Source: an uncultured Bacilli bacterium (GTDB lineage Bacteria > Bacillota_I > Bacilli_A > RF39 > UBA660). Taken from it: a DNA stretch of 13,944 bases. This document shows positions 1-6,120 of this stretch, one piece after another (positions within the stretch are counted from its first letter, which is position 1; each line of letters opens with the position of its first letter). A model generated the notes under the pieces. The model ran no database searches. It was not told where the DNA came from and was given only the letters and a program-made list of their open reading frames with translations. The stretch is from contig CANQER010000018.1 of the NCBI GenBank assembly GCA_947595415.1, positions 1 to 13,944 of the forward strand, written 5' to 3'. Made by a program: the position numbers and the translations under genes.

Positions 1-162
1 TCTATCATACTCATTTGCTAAATAAAATGCTACTGCATCTGGTATTACAAATTTTTTCATATAATCACAAAAATTATCTATACATGGCAAATATTTTCTT
101 TCAAATTCTTCATCTGAAATATCACCATCTATTACCTCTTCATTAATGTAACTATTGTTCAT
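1..162 (-). CDS. Unrecognised protein, 3'-truncated by window edge
   Basis: An open frame starts with ATG at 162 and stays open for 54 codons to the left edge. A GAGG ribosome binding site lies 7 bases upstream of the ATG (about 170-173), which supports it as a real start. The visible N-terminus (MNNSYINEEV...) is strongly acidic over residues 8-21, then has two cysteines about five residues apart (27 and 32) and an aromatic-rich stretch. There is no signal peptide or membrane segment in the visible part. I do not recognise the family and the C-terminal part is outside the window. It lies downstream of the holin-like gene on the same strand but behind that gene's terminator, so it is probably a separate transcription unit. 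Confidence 0.6.
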   Translation of the reverse strand, partial: MNNSYINEEVIDGDISDEEFERKYLPCIDNFCDYMKKFVIPDAVAFYLANEYDR

Positions 163-293
163 AACTTTACCTCAATTCTTTCTATAATTTTGGCTTTAAT
201 TGTTATACATTAGTTACACAATGACTATCTCCTCCTGGTAAATAATACTACAACTCACTTTTAATTCTATATTCAACAATTATCATATTTCAC

Positions 294-322
294 AAAAAAA
301 CTATTGCTCAAAACAATAGTTT
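294..322 (-). terminator. Rho-independent terminator of the holin-like gene
   Basis: Read on the minus strand, a perfect stem (AAACTATTG / CAATAGTTT, 298-306 with 314-322) with a 7-base loop is followed by an uninterrupted run of seven T (294-300). The stem overlaps the TAA stop codon of the holin-like gene at 321-323. Confidence 0.8.
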
Positions 323-644
323 ATTTATCATTTAACTTCATCACAGCACTCTCAATCAAAGTTTCTATTTCCGTATCACTAACAGAAAGTTTCTCCTCTT
401 TTAACCATTCTTTTACCTTCTTTTTCGCCAAATTAAACTTATCTGTACTGCACTTACCACCATTCTTACACCTTTGTTCAACATATAAAACAGTAGAATT
501 AATAATCTCTTTAATCATCTTATTATTAGCATATCGTTCATATTTCTTCTTAATAGTAATTCCAATATAACTAACAACAGTAGTAATAACAGTAGCTAAA
601 ATAGGAAATAAAAACTCATCTATAAACTCTAATAAACTACTCAT
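321..644 (-). CDS. LLH-family phage-holin-like small membrane protein
   Basis: A protein of 107 residues with one N-terminal hydrophobic segment (about residues 10-31, LFPILATVITTVVSYIGITI), then a charged, mainly helical tail. The tail pattern (a helix with VEQ, a Gly-rich turn with two cysteines, a Lys-rich helix KKKVKEWL, then an acidic end with the pattern SDTEIETLIESAV) resembles the LL-H phage holin family. Holins of this type sit in the inner membrane and time lysis or help release of cell-wall hydrolases. I chose ATG 644, which has GGTG 5 bases upstream, over the in-frame TTG at 671, which has no binding site. No endolysin or other phage gene is visible nearby, so it may be a domesticated or stand-alone copy, or the edge of a prophage remnant. 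Its own terminator follows directly. Family assignment is by pattern recognition only. Confidence 0.65.
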   Translation of the reverse strand: MSSLLEFIDEFLFPILATVITTVVSYIGITIKKKYERYANNKMIKEIINSTVLYVEQRCKNGGKCSTDKFNLAKKKVKEWLKEEKLSVSDTEIETLIESAVMKLNDK

Positions 645-704
645 ATTATCACCACTATATTTTATGAACAAACAAAATATCGTAATTTACTAATATCCCA
701 AATC

Positions 705-740
705 AATAAAAAAACCTTATAAATATAAAATCTATAAGGT
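705..740 (-). terminator. Rho-independent terminator after rpsI
   Basis: On the minus strand an 8-bp perfect stem (ACCTTATA / TATAAGGT, 714-721 with 733-740) with an 11-base loop is followed by a T-rich run (about 705-713). It lies 10 bases past the rpsI stop codon and ends the ribosomal protein unit. Confidence 0.8.
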
Positions 741-749
741 ATAAAAGTC

Positions 750-1169
750 CTATCTTTTTGAAAATTGTGGCGCTCTCCTTGCACCTTTTAATCCTGGTTT
801 CTTACGTTCTTTACTTCTTGCATCCCTAGTTATAAAACCAGCTCTTTTTAAAATCTTTCTAAAACTAGTTTCACTATTAGGATCATTATTACTATCATAA
901 TCTAATAAAGCTCTTGCTATACCTAGGCGAATAGCACCTGTTTGACCAGTAAAGCCTCCACCATTTACTTTTACAGTTATATCAAATGTATTTTCAGTTT
1001 CTGTAGCTACCAAAGGTTGTTTTAAATCCATTACATTAGTTTCATATGGGAAAAAATCTCTAACATCGCGACCATTAACAGTAATATTACCTTTACCTGG
1101 TACCATCACCACTTGAGCAATTGATGATTTTCTACGACCAGTTCCAATCCATTTTTTCTTATCTGCCAT
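750..1169 (-). CDS. rpsI: 30S ribosomal protein S9
   Basis: A protein of 139 residues, close to the ~130 usual for bacterial S9. It shows the S9 hallmarks: an N-terminal [11 protein letters not shown] stretch, the glycine-rich [19 protein letters not shown] core, and the invariant basic tail ending in RAPQFSKR, which in S9 reaches the ribosomal P-site tRNA. It is a structural component of the small subunit head. ATG 1169 has an AAGGAGG site 5 bases upstream, placed in the 10-base gap after the rplM stop, so the two genes are translated from one mRNA. A strong terminator follows at 705-740. Family and order (rplM-rpsI) are the normal bacterial arrangement. Confidence 0.97.
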   Translation of the reverse strand: MADKKKWIGTGRRKSSIAQVVMVPGKGNITVNGRDVRDFFPYETNVMDLKQPLVATETENTFDITVKVNGGGFTGQTGAIRLGIARALLDYDSNNDPNSETSFRKILKRAGFITRDARSKERKKPGLKGARRAPQFSKR

Positions 1170-1179
1170 ACTAACCTCC

Positions 1180-1614
1180 TTAATCTACCTTTAACTCAAC
1201 AGGTTTTTGAGCTTGATGTGGATGCTCATTACCTTCATAAACAAATAATTTTTTATACATTTGACGTCCTAATCTTCCTTTTGGAAGCATTCCCTTAACA
1301 GCTCTTTCGACCATTTCAACTGGATATTTATCACGCATAACACGTGCACTACGTTCTCTTAATCCTCCAGTATAACCACTATGATTGTAATAAATCTTTT
1401 TATCTAACTTATTACCAGTTAAATTAACTTTAGATGCATTAACAACTATCACAAAGTCACCACCATCAATATGAGGTGTAAAAGTAGCTTTGTGTTTACC
1501 ACGTAAGATATGAGCAACTCGTGTAGCCAAACGACCTAAATTAACATCAGTTGCATCAATAACATACCAATTACGTTTAACATCTTCTTTTCTTTGCATA
1601 TAAGTGTCTTTCAT
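1180..1614 (-). CDS. rplM: 50S ribosomal protein L13
   Basis: A protein of 144 residues, the usual size. Recognisable L13 blocks are [21 protein letters not shown] at the N-terminus, [51 protein letters not shown] and EHPHQAQKP near the end. L13 binds 23S rRNA early in assembly of the large subunit. In several bacteria L13 also represses its own operon by binding the mRNA leader. ATG 1614 has an AAAGGGA site upstream. The gene has its own promoter (1690-1718) and a structured ~70-base leader, so although it lies downstream of truA in the conserved Firmicutes order, it is probably transcribed separately here. It is co-transcribed with rpsI. Confidence 0.97.
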   Translation of the reverse strand: MKDTYMQRKEDVKRNWYVIDATDVNLGRLATRVAHILRGKHKATFTPHIDGGDFVIVVNASKVNLTGNKLDKKIYYNHSGYTGGLRERSARVMRDKYPVEMVERAVKGMLPKGRLGRQMYKKLFVYEGNEHPHQAQKPVELKVD

Positions 1615-1638
1615 AAATATTTCCCTTTCTAACTATTA

Positions 1639-1668
1639 GTGAATTGTCCCAAGATTCACCTTGTGGGA
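1639..1668 (-). promoter_or_regulatory. Structured rplM leader, candidate L13 autoregulatory element
   Basis: Between the promoter and rplM, the minus-strand RNA has two interlocking complementary pairs: UCCCA (1664-1668) with UGGGA (1647-1651), and GUGAAU (1654-1659) with AUUCAC (1639-1644). The second 5' arm lies in the loop of the first stem, so the pairs form either an H-type pseudoknot (linkers of 4, 2 and 2 bases) or two mutually exclusive hairpins. An L13 leader family is known upstream of rplM-rpsI in low-GC Gram-positives; that this is a member is inferred from position and pairing only. The element lies 25 bases upstream of the rplM start. Confidence 0.55.
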
Positions 1669-1689
1669 TAAAATAATGTACCAATTAAG

Positions 1690-1718
1690 ATTTTACTAAA
1701 AATATCATAAAAAGTCAA
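1690..1718 (-). promoter_or_regulatory. Sigma-A-type promoter for rplM-rpsI
   Basis: On the minus strand there is a -35 TTGACT (1713-1718), a 17-base spacer and a -10 TAAAAT (1690-1695). Transcription would start near 1683, giving a leader of about 70 bases. The -35 box is part of the 3' arm of the upstream terminator hairpin. Confidence 0.8.
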
Positions 1719-1735
1719 TAATAATTGACCTTTTT
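1709..1735 (-). terminator. Terminator closing the ecfA1...small-gene unit
   Basis: On the minus strand the stem AAAAAGGTCAAT / ATTGACTTTTT (1724-1735 with 1709-1719, one bulged G) has a 4-base loop and a T-run on the 3' side. It lies about 53 bases past the stop of the last small membrane-protein gene. It should separate the upstream operon from rplM-rpsI, and its 3' arm doubles as the -35 region of the rplM promoter. Confidence 0.65.
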
Positions 1736-1787
1736 ATAAAGTTTATGTATTTAATATTAAAAATTGCCAAAATATTGTATTTATAAG

Positions 1788-2168
1788 CTACTGTTTAACT
1801 ATCTTTTCACTATCAGCAATATTATCTACAATAGTTACACTATAACCATTTATGATAATATTACCATTAATTTCAATATCCTTAGTTATAGTAAGATCAA
1901 TGCTAGTAGGTTTTTCACCCCTATAATCAGCATAGACATCTGTAATTCTAGATGGAATTTCATAATTTGGATCATTCATCAAATTCATAGTTAATTGATC
2001 TTCTAAAGCTCTAATATACGCATTGGCATTTTGTTCAGCCAAGGTTTTCCCAATTGGTCCTACAGACTCATTAGTGGGTTCATCATTACTAGGTTTTTTT
2101 CCATATACACATTGCGTAATCAAAACAACAGCCAATAAAATAACTATTATAACTACAACTTTTTTCAT
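1788..2168 (-). CDS. Small membrane-anchored protein, paralogue of the preceding gene
   Basis: A protein of 126 residues: a short basic start (MKK), one hydrophobic segment (residues 4-19), a Pro/Asn/Glu-rich linker (24-38), then a ~85-residue extracytoplasmic domain. That domain aligns with the neighbouring 152-residue protein: AEQNANAYIRALEDQL, then YRGEKPTSIDL, then ING-I-INGYSVTI. The Cys at 20 is preceded by Q rather than G or A, so this is not a proper lipobox and the segment is more likely a membrane anchor or signal. It starts 3 bases after the previous stop; the nearest GGAGG site is about 13 bases upstream, a rather long spacing. Function unknown. The arrangement of an N-terminal helix, A-x-x-Y-x-x-A-L-E and a beta-rich GxKPxS domain resembles heads of Gram-positive type IV pilin-like proteins, which is an inference. 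Confidence 0.75.
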   Translation of the reverse strand: MKKVVVIIVILLAVVLITQCVYGKKPSNDEPTNESVGPIGKTLAEQNANAYIRALEDQLTMNLMNDPNYEIPSRITDVYADYRGEKPTSIDLTITKDIEINGNIIINGYSVTIVDNIADSEKIVKQ

Positions 2169-2171
2169 AAA

Positions 2172-2630
2172 CTAATTGGTACCTCCACCTGCACTAGTGC
2201 CATTATCCATAACTTGAGGCATTGTACTACTAGTATCAACACTACCATTTTTAATTTGAACGACATAATCATCAACAGCTATAATTCCTGTTATAACTCG
2301 TCCATCTTTAACTTGCAAATTAACACTTTTAGGTTTACTTCCATCGTATTTAATTGTTGTCTTAGTATAATTGTCATAATCTACTTTAGCTTTCTTATTA
2401 GAAGCTTTTTTACTAGCAAGTAAACTTTCTAAAGCTTTAGCATACTTATTAGCGTCATCTTCTGCCTTTAAAATTTTAGGATCTCTAGTAGGATTTTCTA
2501 CCTCTTCTTGTTTTGATGGATTTTCTTTTTGATCAGTAGGTTTTTTATCCTTACTAGTAAACCACCAAATAAGTAATCCTCCTAAAACTAATACTACTAC
2601 AATTCCAATAATAATCCCTTTTTTCTTCAT
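2172..2630 (-). CDS. Small membrane-anchored protein of unknown function
   Basis: A protein of 152 residues with a basic start (MKKKG), one hydrophobic segment (residues 5-24), a Lys/Glu/Pro-rich low-complexity linker (25-53), a domain of about 75 residues (54-130) and a Gly/Ser/Thr-rich tail. The domain has an N-terminal helix AEDDANKYAKALESLL and a beta-rich part with YDGSKPKSVNLQV and an ITGIIAVDDYVVQI stretch. The next gene downstream encodes a diverged copy, so this is a tandem duplication. ATG 2630 has a perfect AGGAGG site overlapping the truA stop codon, so it is translationally linked to truA. The pair is inserted between truA and rplM, genes that are adjacent in most Firmicutes. No lipobox and no sortase motif. 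I do not recognise a named family. Confidence 0.8.
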   Translation of the reverse strand: MKKKGIIIGIVVVLVLGGLLIWWFTSKDKKPTDQKENPSKQEEVENPTRDPKILKAEDDANKYAKALESLLASKKASNKKAKVDYDNYTKTTIKYDGSKPKSVNLQVKDGRVITGIIAVDDYVVQIKNGSVDTSSTMPQVMDNGTSAGGGTN

Positions 2631-2638
2631 ATTTCCTC

Positions 2639-3376
2639 CTAATAAAATACATCTTTCAAATATAAGCCTTCTGGGCTAGCAGTTTTACCTGCATACTTAC
2701 GATCTTCTTTTTTCAAAATATCAATGATATCTTCACTTTTTCTTTTGCCTTCACCAATTTCAATTAAAGTCCCCATCATATTACGAACCATATATCTTAA
2801 AAAACCAGTTCCTAAAAAGCTAAAGACTATACTATTAACATTTTTCATATCTCTAATCAAATTGGCTTGGACTATTGTTCTAGTATAATCTTCTTTATCT
2901 TCTAAAGTTTTGGAAAAAGATTTAAAATTATGAGTCCCTTCCAAATACTTTAAAGCCCTTTCCATTTCAACTACATCTAGTTTTTTATTGTATTGATATA
3001 CATATTTATGTTCAATTGGATTATACTCACCCATATTAATTTTATAAATGTATTCCTTAGCTTTAACATTAAATCTAGCGTGAAATAAATCACTAACTTC
3101 TTCAATTTGTTTGATATATATATCACTTGGAAGTAAACTATTTAAAGCTTCTTTAAGTTTAACAGGGGTAATATCCATATCTAAATCAAAATGAGCTTTT
3201 TGACTTATGGCATGAACTTTGGCATCTGTTCTTCCACTAGCATGAATATCTATATTTTGATTACTAACTGTTTTTAAGGCTTTTTCAATTTCACCTTGAA
3301 TAGTTTTAACTCTTGGTTGTTTTTGATAGCCCTTATAACCAGAACCATCATAAGAAAATGTCATTAAATACCTCAT
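2639..3376 (-). CDS. truA: tRNA pseudouridine(38-40) synthase TruA
   Basis: A protein of 245 residues, the normal TruA length. It converts uridines 38, 39 and 40 in the anticodon arm of many tRNAs to pseudouridine in the cytoplasm. The start MRYLMTFSYDGSGYKGYQKQP and the motif ASGRTDAKVHA (residues 46-56) are diagnostic; Asp51 is the catalytic aspartate. The family consensus after that Asp is usually AGVHA, and here a Lys replaces the Gly. The middle motif FHARFNVKAKEYIYKI and the C-terminal FLRYMVRNMMGTL are also typical. ATG 3376 overlaps the ecfT stop by 4 bases (ATGA) and has a GGAGAGG site. It is the fourth gene of the ecfA1-ecfA2-ecfT-truA run. Confidence 0.95.
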   Translation of the reverse strand: MRYLMTFSYDGSGYKGYQKQPRVKTIQGEIEKALKTVSNQNIDIHASGRTDAKVHAISQKAHFDLDMDITPVKLKEALNSLLPSDIYIKQIEEVSDLFHARFNVKAKEYIYKINMGEYNPIEHKYVYQYNKKLDVVEMERALKYLEGTHNFKSFSKTLEDKEDYTRTIVQANLIRDMKNVNSIVFSFLGTGFLRYMVRNMMGTLIEIGEGKRKSEDIIDILKKEDRKYAGKTASPEGLYLKDVFY

Positions 3377-4125
3377 ACTACCTCTCCTACTATGACTATC
3401 ATGATAAGTAATATATGCATCATTACCATATAGGTATCAAATAAACCCCAAATATTTAATCTAAAATTAGTTCTTTTAGCATTGATATTATACAATCTCA
3501 AACTCATTGCCATAGCTAAAGAGTCAGCTTTTTTAACAGTCAAAATAAACATTGGCATTAACATGGCTTTTAAAGCTTCAAATTTACCTCGCAATTTTGA
3601 GTTGTAATAATCAATCCCTCTACTTGCTTGACTTTTTAGTATTTTATTTGCTTGATCAATAATGGTTGGAATGAATCTTAAAGCCAAACTAAGCGATAAA
3701 GCCATACGATTTACTGGTATTTTAAATATTTTCAAAGGGGCTAAAAATATCTCTAATCCATAAGTTATCTCAGTAGGTGGTGTTGTTAGAGTAAGAATTG
3801 ATGTATATAAAACTAATAATGATAATCTTATAATCATAACTAAAGTTGTTTCAATATCAACTTGAAGTAATAAATTGATAATAACGATTAAAAGTAATAT
3901 AAATTTAATACTTTTTAAGGTACGAAAATAGATTTTTAATGGTATTTTACTCATCAACATTAAAAGAATAACCATCATACATAAAGCTATATTCATCCTT
4001 AAAGTTACTGTCATAAAAAGGGTAATAATAAATATAAATGTACAAATAATTTTAGATACTGGGTTCATCATATGTATTCTTGAATTAACTGGGTAATATT
4101 TACCTACCATGATATTATTTAACAT
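3373..4125 (-). CDS. ecfT: ECF transporter transmembrane component EcfT
   Basis: A protein of 250 residues with several hydrophobic helices in the N-terminal half and near the end, and an amphipathic middle. It is the shared scaffold of the energy-coupling module: it links the two ATPases EcfA1/EcfA2 to exchangeable substrate-binding S components that import vitamins or metal ions. The two coupling-helix motifs are visible: SQASRGIDYY (usual core A-R-G) and AMAMSLRLYN (usual A-M-E-A-R, here with Ser-Leu). The start MLNNIMVGKYYPVNSRIH matches the family start. I chose ATG 4125, with an AAGGA site about 11 bases upstream, over the in-frame ATG at 4137, whose only AAGG abuts the codon. It overlaps ecfA2 by 11 bases. 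No S component is encoded in the window. Confidence 0.93.
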   Translation of the reverse strand: MLNNIMVGKYYPVNSRIHMMNPVSKIICTFIFIITLFMTVTLRMNIALCMMVILLMLMSKIPLKIYFRTLKSIKFILLLIVIINLLLQVDIETTLVMIIRLSLLVLYTSILTLTTPPTEITYGLEIFLAPLKIFKIPVNRMALSLSLALRFIPTIIDQANKILKSQASRGIDYYNSKLRGKFEALKAMLMPMFILTVKKADSLAMAMSLRLYNINAKRTNFRLNIWGLFDTYMVMMHILLIMIVIVGEVV

Positions 4126-4963
4126 TACGATACACATCCTTCATAAGATCGTTAATATCATCACGATAACCCATTCTAATATTCTTTTTTTCTAGTACTT
4201 TCATTGAAAATTCAATGATTTTTGGAGGTTTTACTTTATAAGAAGCTAAATTAGGATTAGTAAATACCTCATATTTATTACCTTCTAAGACAACTTTTCC
4301 ATCGTTTATCACAAACACGTAATCAACCATTAAATGTAGAAATTCTACGTCATGACTAATTACTATGATAGTCTTATTATACCTCTTTTTTAATAATTTG
4401 AAAAGTCTTATTAAATCTTGTTTACTTTTATTATCTAAACCTATTGTTGGTTCGTCTAAAATTAGGACGTTAGGATTAAAAGATAAGATAGAAGCGATAG
4501 CTATTTTTCTTTTTTCACCATTACTTAGTAAAAATGGATCTCTATCTAGATAACTGTCATCTAATCCTACCATTTTTAAGGCATCACTTATATGTTTTTC
4601 GATGTTGTTTGTTTTGTATTTGAAACGTTTTAAGGCAAATGATAATTCTTTTCTAACAGATGTATTGAAGAATTGTTCTTCTGGAAATTGGAATACTAAT
4701 CCTACATTAAAACGCAAATCGTTTATGTTTTTTATTTTGACTTTTCTTTCTAATAGAAATTCACCTACTTTAGCTTTACCACTGGTAGGTAGAATTAAGG
4801 CGTTCATGATTTCTGCGATTGTTGTTTTACCACTACCAGATGGTCCAACGATACCATTTATCATACCTTCTTTTATTTCGATATCAATATCTTTTAAAGC
4901 TACTTTTTTAAGTGGTGTTTTATCGTTATAGATATAACCTACATTTTCTAATTTTATTTCCAT
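4115..4963 (-). CDS. ecfA2: ECF transporter ATP-binding protein EcfA2
   Basis: A protein of 282 residues, the second ATPase of the ECF energy-coupling module. ABC motifs in order: Walker A GPSGSGKTT (residues 40-48), Q-loop FQFPEEQFF (Gln92), signature LSNGEKR (146-152), Walker B VLILDEP (166-172), H-loop ISHD (His204). The Q-loop sequence and the long C-terminal extension, which forms the dimer contact in EcfA proteins, fit EcfA2. The signature has Asn in place of the first of the two glycines in the usual LSGGQ, a conservative oddity. ATG 4963 has a GGTGG site about 7 bases upstream and overlaps the end of ecfA1 by 10 bases, indicating translational coupling. Confidence 0.93.
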   Translation of the reverse strand: MEIKLENVGYIYNDKTPLKKVALKDIDIEIKEGMINGIVGPSGSGKTTIAEIMNALILPTSGKAKVGEFLLERKVKIKNINDLRFNVGLVFQFPEEQFFNTSVRKELSFALKRFKYKTNNIEKHISDALKMVGLDDSYLDRDPFLLSNGEKRKIAIASILSFNPNVLILDEPTIGLDNKSKQDLIRLFKLLKKRYNKTIIVISHDVEFLHLMVDYVFVINDGKVVLEGNKYEVFTNPNLASYKVKPPKIIEFSMKVLEKKNIRMGYRDDINDLMKDVYRNVK

Positions 4964-5763
4964 AATTTATCCACCATCTCATCCATATCTAATATTAGGT
5001 CATCAATTAATCCATAGTAGCTTAATTTGATTGATAAATCTGCCATAAAAGGTAGTTGTAGACCTAATTTAGTAAACATTTTTTCTTCTTTTAAGACGTC
5101 TTTTTTGGTTCCATTTAAAACGATTTTTCCATTGTGTATAACGACTATATCATCACCATATAAGCTTTCTTCTACGTCATGGGTTACATTAATAATAGTG
5201 ATATCTGTTTTATTATGTAAGTCTTTTAATAGGTTTAAAATCCAATTTTTGACTATTGGGTCTATCATCGTTAAGGCTTCATCTAAGATTAGTATTTTTG
5301 GTTCTATTACTAATGCGCTAGCAAGGGCTACTAGTTGTTTTTCGCCTCCACTTAGACTATGTGGTTCTCTTTCTAGGATGTTTTCTATGTTTAAGTAATT
5401 GGCGACGTTTTTGATACGTTTTCTTATTTCTTTTTTGGGTAATTTCATATTTTCTAAGGAGAAGGCAATATCATCCATTACAGTTTCAGCGACAAATTGA
5501 TCGTCTGGATTTTCAAAGACTACTCCTATTATTTTTCTTATTTCTTTTATGTTATCATGACATAGTATTTTTCCATCGATATTTACGTAACTATAAGTTT
5601 TTAATATTCCTGTTAATAATTTCACAAGGGTACTTTTTCCTGCTCCATTAGGACCTATTATGGTTGTGAAAGATCCTTGTTTGATAGTTAAATTAAGTTT
5701 TTGGAATATTTGTTTATTTTTATAGCTAAAATTTAAATCTTTTATTACAATTAAATCAGACAT
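4954..5763 (-). CDS. ecfA1: ECF transporter ATP-binding protein EcfA1
   Basis: A protein of 269 residues, first gene of the block. ABC motifs: Walker A GPNGAGKST (residues 37-45), Q-loop region VFENPDDQF (82-90), signature LSGGEKQ (137-143), Walker B ILILDE followed by ALTMIDP (157-169), H-loop THD (His195). It pairs with EcfA2 to power vitamin or metal uptake through EcfT. The Q-loop glutamine expected before NPD is Glu84 here. Start: ATG 5763 has a GGGTGA site 4 bases upstream; the in-frame GTG at 5775 has none, so the shorter form is preferred. In most relatives this gene follows rplQ; here it follows a pilin-like gene and has its own promoters (5786-5865). Confidence 0.93.
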   Translation of the reverse strand: MSDLIVIKDLNFSYKNKQIFQKLNLTIKQGSFTTIIGPNGAGKSTLVKLLTGILKTYSYVNIDGKILCHDNIKEIRKIIGVVFENPDDQFVAETVMDDIAFSLENMKLPKKEIRKRIKNVANYLNIENILEREPHSLSGGEKQLVALASALVIEPKILILDEALTMIDPIVKNWILNLLKDLHNKTDITIINVTHDVEESLYGDDIVVIHNGKIVLNGTKKDVLKEEKMFTKLGLQLPFMADLSIKLSYYGLIDDLILDMDEMVDKLWK

Positions 5764-5785
5764 AACTTCACCCACTATTTATAAT

Positions 5786-5794
5786 ATTATACCA
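5786..5794 (-). promoter_or_regulatory. Extended -10 promoter element close to ecfA1
   Basis: On the minus strand TGGTATAAT gives a perfect -10 TATAAT (5786-5791) with the TG of an extended -10. No good -35 lies at the right distance (the region is a T-run), as extended -10 promoters allow. Transcription would start near 5779, about 16 bases before the ecfA1 ATG, just upstream of its ribosome binding site. Confidence 0.55.
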
Positions 5795-5805
5795 GTTTTT
5801 AATGT

Positions 5806-5831
5806 AAAAAAAAACGTTAATACGTTTTTTT
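5806..5831 (-). terminator. AT-rich terminator-like hairpin between two promoters
   Basis: The stem A6-ACGT / ACGT-T6 with loop TAAT on the plus strand is followed on the minus strand by nine T. It is symmetric and could act in both directions. It lies downstream of the pilin stop (5898) but also just downstream of the start site of the strong promoter at 5837-5865, so it could end pilin transcription or attenuate transcription from that promoter. The stem is mostly A-T and therefore weak. Confidence 0.5.
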
Positions 5832-5836
5832 CTCAT

Positions 5837-5865
5837 ATTCTAGCACTTAATTTATTTAATGTCAA
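5837..5865 (-). promoter_or_regulatory. Near-consensus sigma-A promoter upstream of ecfA1
   Basis: On the minus strand there is a perfect -35 TTGACA (5860-5865), a 17-base spacer and a -10 TAGAAT (5837-5842). Predicted start near 5830, right at the beginning of the T9 hairpin at 5806-5831. It lies in the gap between the pilin stop and ecfA1. Confidence 0.8.
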
Positions 5866-5897
5866 CTTGTTTTATAATTAATATTTTTATTTTATGT

Positions 5898-6120
5898 TTA
5901 TTTTGAAGGGGAAAGGACTAGGCGAGAAGTGAAGTTAGTGCTCGAAGCACCACTACTATAAATGAAGTAAAACACTCCAGCGCGAGTAGTGTCACCATAG
6001 ATACCACCACGTCCAAACCATGGAATATTAGCCATGACGAAGCCAGCGTTATCGCCATACCAACTACTTATTCCACCACCATTAATTGTACCAAATGGAC
6101 CCATTTCTCCTGTCGCATCT
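5898..6120 (-). other. GC-rich, NNY-codon 3' cassette of the pilin gene (possible variable repeat)
   Basis: Over 5901-6080 I count 83 G+C in 180 bases (46%); over 6421-6600 of the same gene 45 in 180 (25%). Of the 27 codons for residues 487-513 (5922-6002), 24 end in C or T, with CGC, TTC, GAC, AAC and ATC in place of the AT-rich synonyms used elsewhere. This is the segment between RGG and SR in the lectin-like fold, where DGR target proteins carry their variable repeat made from AAY codons. The paralogue at the other end of the window lacks the GC shift and keeps AAA, TTA and CAG codons here. No template repeat or reverse transcriptase is in the window. An alternative is recombination with a foreign cassette. 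Confidence 0.45.

Noticed and set aside
2106..2168. Lipoprotein signal in the 126-residue protein (Cys20)
   Set aside because: The residue before Cys is Gln (LITQC), which does not fit the lipobox; it is treated as a membrane anchor.
4602..5398. Plus-strand frames opposite ecfA1/ecfA2
   Set aside because: Shadows of the ABC ATPase genes; the minus-strand frames carry all Walker and signature motifs.
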